Shown: positions 60,502-64,000 of the stretch, piece by piece
How positions within the stretch are numbered: the stretch's first letter is position 1
How the letters are laid out: each line of letters begins with the position of its first letter
Assembly: GCF_029962835.1 (NCBI RefSeq)
Contig: NC_080588.1
Coordinates: forward strand, 16,014,001 to 16,078,000
Origin: Magnolia sinica
Lineage: Eukaryota > Streptophyta > Magnoliopsida > Magnoliales > Magnoliaceae
Direction: 5' to 3'
DNA: 64,000 bases
Translations under genes and position numbers: made by a program
Notes under the pieces: generated by a model
Databases searched by the model: none
What the model was told of the DNA's origin: nothing
The model's input: only the letters and a program-made list of their open reading frames with translations

Positions 60502-62618
60502 TATATACACACGCACGCATCACACACGCACGCACTCAACAGGCCCACCATCCCTGGACGGTGGGGATAAAACACTTACATCACTGCCCATAAAACACAT
60601 ACATCACTGTGGGCTCCATGTGGGGCCCACCATAATGTTGCTATGCCATCCAACCCGTTGATAAGGCCACGTGGGCCTAGATGAAGGGTGAAAACAAATT
60701 TCACCCTGATCCAAAACTTCTGTGGGCCCAAAAAGGGTTTCAAAGGTAGAGGTTCAATCCCACTTTTTCCTACGGTGTGGGCCACTTGAGTCTTGGATCA
60801 GGCTGATTTTTGGGGTGGGCCCACGTCAGGTAGTGGCCCACCCTATGAACGGATTAAATGGTAGATAAACATCAAGGTGGGGCCCACGGCTACAGCCGTG
60901 GGTGGCTGCCCGACCGCCCGTCCGGGTGCTGTGCGCAGGCAGCGTCTGCTACGTCTGACTCAGCAGCAGCAGCTGCTGTGATAGTTATTATTATTATTTT
61001 TTTAATTTTCTATTTTCTTGCGGTTTTCACAGGTGGGGTCCATATTTTGACAATCCACACCGTCCAATGGCATTCCATGGCTCAGCACGAGCAAAACAAG
61101 TCTAATATCGGACATATTTTGGCGTATAGGAAATCAGGGAAGGTTTCAATGGTGAAAACCACCATTTGGTATGGTATGGCCCGCTCGAAGGTCTGATTAA
61201 TCTCATCTTTTGGCTCAACGCCTAAAAGGGGCTTAGGAAAGGAATGGATGGTGTGGATTAGAGACATACATCAAGGTGGGGCATACATGAGTGGGCCTCC
61301 TCCATTAGCTTGGAACCAAGCTTGTATTTGTGTTTTCAACAAACGTCCAGCGTCCCTGGACGCTGGACTCTCTGGCCGAGCAAGGTGGGCCTACTCATGA
61401 GGGCCACCACTGATGGATGGTGTGGGTACAATACACGCAAAGTGGGCCCCACTTGTAAATGGTTTGGATAACATACTAACTTCATGGTGGGGTCCATTCA
61501 AGTGGGCTACACAATCTCATCCTCTTCACAAAAAAAAATTAAAATAATAAAATAAAAGGGAGAGAGATAGAGAGTAACACCCTCGTGATGGAGGGACCCC
61601 AGCACTATGGGCCCTCCCTTACACTAAATCATACATCAAGTGGGTCCCATTACATGTGGGCCCATTAAATTAAAATCCAATAGTGGAGATCCCTTCTCCA
61701 CTAAATTAGACGGTCTAGATGACCCTAAATATGCAAGAAAATAAACATCATGATGGGATCTATGGAGAATGGCCCCATCATGGAATGATTATGATGATCC
61801 AAGTGGGCCATTGGCCACATCTTAGGGTCCAAAGTGAGATCCAAACCATTGATCGGTTGGCCTCACTTGGCCCATCTTAAAAACATCAAAAACTACCCTA
61901 TCAAAACACCCACCGCTTGATCTTCTTGCTTCCTTGGCTTCCTTAGCTCCTTGTGCTTCTCTTTGGTAGAGGAAGATGAAAAATGGATGGCTAGGATGAG
62001 AGATCTAGGGATGGAAAGGTGGGCCACACTTGCATTTTCTCACCATGGGAGGGCTCATGTGTATGAACTTCTCTTGCTTGGATTGGATTTGAAAAAAATG
62101 AATGAGAGAGAGAGTTGTAAAGGGAGAGAGAGGGAGGGAGTGATGGGTGATGGAGTGATGGATGTGGTGGTGATGGGTGTAAGAGCCCATTTTTGACTTT
62201 TGTGGCTAATGGTGTAAGAGAAGTTATGGGTTGTAAGAAACTTTTTGACTTTTGGGGCTTGCTTGGGAAAGGATGAAAGGTGATGTGTACTTGACATGAT
62301 GGGATTGATGGGATTGATTGATTGATGTGACACCTTGTAGAGATCTCTCGGAATTCGCACGTGCGGTGTTTTCCTCGCACCGAACGCTAGCCCACATCTC
62401 TCGACCAGGGCATCGCATCGGCGAGCGAGTCGCGGCACCGGGACCGCGGCGACGACGCGGTCGCTAAGGTATAAGTCCTGGGTTGAGCCTACTCGGGTTG
62501 ACGGCATGAGAATCAAGGTCGCGTGCAAATACCGGTTAAGGGTCGAAGGTTGCCGGAATTCGACCAGAAAGACCGCGGAAGCCCATGGAACGGTACGGTC
62601 TAGGATACGGGGCTTACA
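58554..62618 (+). mobile_element. ~4.07-kb solo LTR with perfect target-site duplication
   Basis: TGTCACGCCCCAAACTCGG at the start and GGATACGGGGCTTACA at the end give TGT...ACA termini, flanked by CAACA on both sides. It aligns with 6695-10759 and, in reverse, with 4760-13068. There is no second LTR or internal region, so it is a solo LTR. It contains the TGGGCC array (60000-60380), an AT-rich tract (60404-60510), fold-back-like arms (60540-61480) and a CG-rich segment near its end (62350-62480). The perfect duplication suggests it is younger than the other two copies. Confidence 0.92.
60404..60510. repeat. AT-rich microsatellite tract in the solo LTR
   Basis: Interrupted (AT)n and TATAA repeats followed by ACACACGCACGC sequence. 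Confidence 0.9.
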
Positions 62619-62623
62619 CAACA
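62619..62623. repeat. Target-site duplication CAACA, right
   Basis: Exact match to 58549-58553. Confidence 0.9.
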
Positions 62624-62649
62624 AGTCTTTCCTACTATGTGCTAAGTGA

Positions 62650-63045
62650 TTCCATTGACTGTCTCACTATAAAGCCTAGGTTTCTCAACCAAAGCAACAA
62701 ACAGATAGTTAGATCACCATCTTCCAACATGCTTAGTTCTTATTGAATCCTCAAATAGATAGTCAACCCCACCAACCTTCTCGCCATGTGCACAATCCCT
62801 TAGTTAGGTTCTCGAACAGACAGCTGAAGATCCCCTTGTTATTAGCTATCTTGTTACGAAGTTCGATGTTTTAACCAAGCAATAAACAGATGAGCATTCC
62901 ACACTTGATGATTGTCTCACCACAAAGTTCGATTTCTCGTTGAGTGACATACAGAAGGCCATTCGAATCATGACTATTTTGTAATAAAACTCAATTTCGT
63001 ATCAAGTGATGAATAAATTGTCATATCAATCGAAATTGATTGATT
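62650..63045 (+). repeat. Degenerate ~60-68-bp tandem repeats, about six units
   Basis: Recurring order of TGTCTCAC, AAAGTTCGATTTCTC, AACCAAGCAACAAACAGAT and a CAT/CACCAT stretch, well kept around 62660, 62840 and 62910 and worn elsewhere. No coding potential. Confidence 0.6.
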
Positions 63046-64000
63046 TCGATTGTAAGCATTTATTGTTAATATTAATAAAGTATTTTCAACTTCAGATCTA
63101 TTATTCTTTCTACTTATATTGTCATTATTGAATTGTAGTTGCTATCATGTGATTAATTGAAAGTCCTTTCAATTGGAAGATAAAAAGAACTCATCAGAAG
63201 AATGAACCCTTCCATTCATAAATCACTTGATTTCTTACAATTGGTAGCTAGATATATAGCTAATACATGTAGAATTCATTTTGATGGTATATTTCGACTC
63301 TTTGGATCCTAGGCATTTGGTTTAATTCAAGTTGCATTCAACTCTAGCATGTCCAGCATGTACATACAGTACGCACGATCAAATTTGACGAAAATAGTGT
63401 TAAAATTTGCGTCGTTTAAATTTTTACATTTGTTAAGATCCTCAATTATATGTTTTAAAGTCATCTTCATGAATACTAATTTTGAAAAGGTTTATAACTT
63501 ATGATTTTAATGTATACATATAAAAGATAAACTCTACTTTAGTTGGATGATCACATATTACAAATCTCAATCAATAGTCAAATGTTCCCAATCCAAAATA
63601 TCATTGCCCAATGCAAGAAATCAAGATGAGTTCCTATAGAATATAATTATTATTGGCAATTTGTGGGCATTTGACCTGATCCACACCGTTGAATTTATTA
63701 AAGCAAAGATTTAATCTCATTCTATGGTGATCCGATTGATTATCAATTTGTCTATTGATCTATTTCAATAATTGACATTACATATCAATAGATTTTGAAT
63801 TCAATGGGAATGATACAAGATGATGAGATCATCCTGAAACGATGTTAACTCTTGGACATCATGGTGGACTCCACTTTAGTTGATTTAATAGTACAGTGGT
63901 ATCTTTCGATCATGGCACATATGTGCATGAGCTAATTAGTTTCACCAAACAATCTATTTCTACACAAGCCCAAGAAATAAAGACGTTTACACTTGAGGAC
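63046..64000. other. Unassigned A/T-rich sequence
   Basis: No gene recognised. TTTCTTACAATTGGTAGC at 63230-63247 has the look of an LTR end followed by a TTGGTA primer-site-like word, but the match to a known tRNA complement is weak. Confidence 0.35.

Noticed and set aside
62055..62624. 189-residue open frame on the minus strand
   Set aside because: It lies in the GC-rich and GA-rich end of the ~4-kb solo LTR; the other LTR copies have it broken and no domain is visible.

Overview
The window is plant nuclear DNA made almost entirely of transposable elements. I found no convincing host protein-coding gene and no RNA gene. Recurrent GGGCCCACC/CATGATGTA-type fold-back sequences, very long LTRs and deep nesting of elements suggest a large repeat-rich genome. 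A magnoliid (Magnoliaceae or Lauraceae type) is my guess from memory of such repeats, and it is not proven here.

Layout. 1-1360: minus-strand LTR of an Athila-like Ty3/Gypsy element, cut by the window edge. 1385-4117: minus-strand Tat/Ogre-like Ty3 remnant (gag pieces, primer-binding site, LTR with TATA box), apparently interrupted by that LTR. 4760-13068: a ~4.2-kb minus-strand LTR with no internal region, split by a second ~4.07-kb LTR of the same family on the plus strand (6695-10759). 11251-54287: a tandem segmental duplication. Unit A (11251-28152) and unit B (28153-54287) match nearly base for base and share 6-bp microhomology at the breakpoints. Each unit carries a fragment of the ~4-kb LTR, a decayed Ty1/copia reverse transcriptase, a hAT-like MITE, three MULE-like fold-back elements, a palindromic TCGATG array, several microsatellites and an Athila-like element.

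The Athila-like element differs between the units. Unit B keeps it at full length (42177-53843: 2.1-kb LTRs, tRNA-Asp primer-binding site, gag-pro-RT-RNase H-integrase), but the coding region is dead: six in-frame stops, two frameshifts, and altered RT and integrase residues. Unit A keeps only one LTR, the primer-binding site and about 40 bp beyond it (25625-27795). Both copies sit in the same (GA)n tract, so the element inserted before the duplication, and unit A later lost about 9.6 kb.

54288-64000: diffuse repeat DNA with four tandem arrays (about 51, 57, 48 and 60-68 bp periods) and a third ~4.07-kb solo LTR (58554-62618) with a perfect 5-bp target-site duplication.

Nothing here works together as a pathway. 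The order of events I read is: insertion of the old LTR elements; nesting of the ~4-kb LTRs and insertion of the Athila-like element into a (GA)n tract; tandem duplication; then internal deletion in unit A, microsatellite change and base decay consistent with loss of methylated C.
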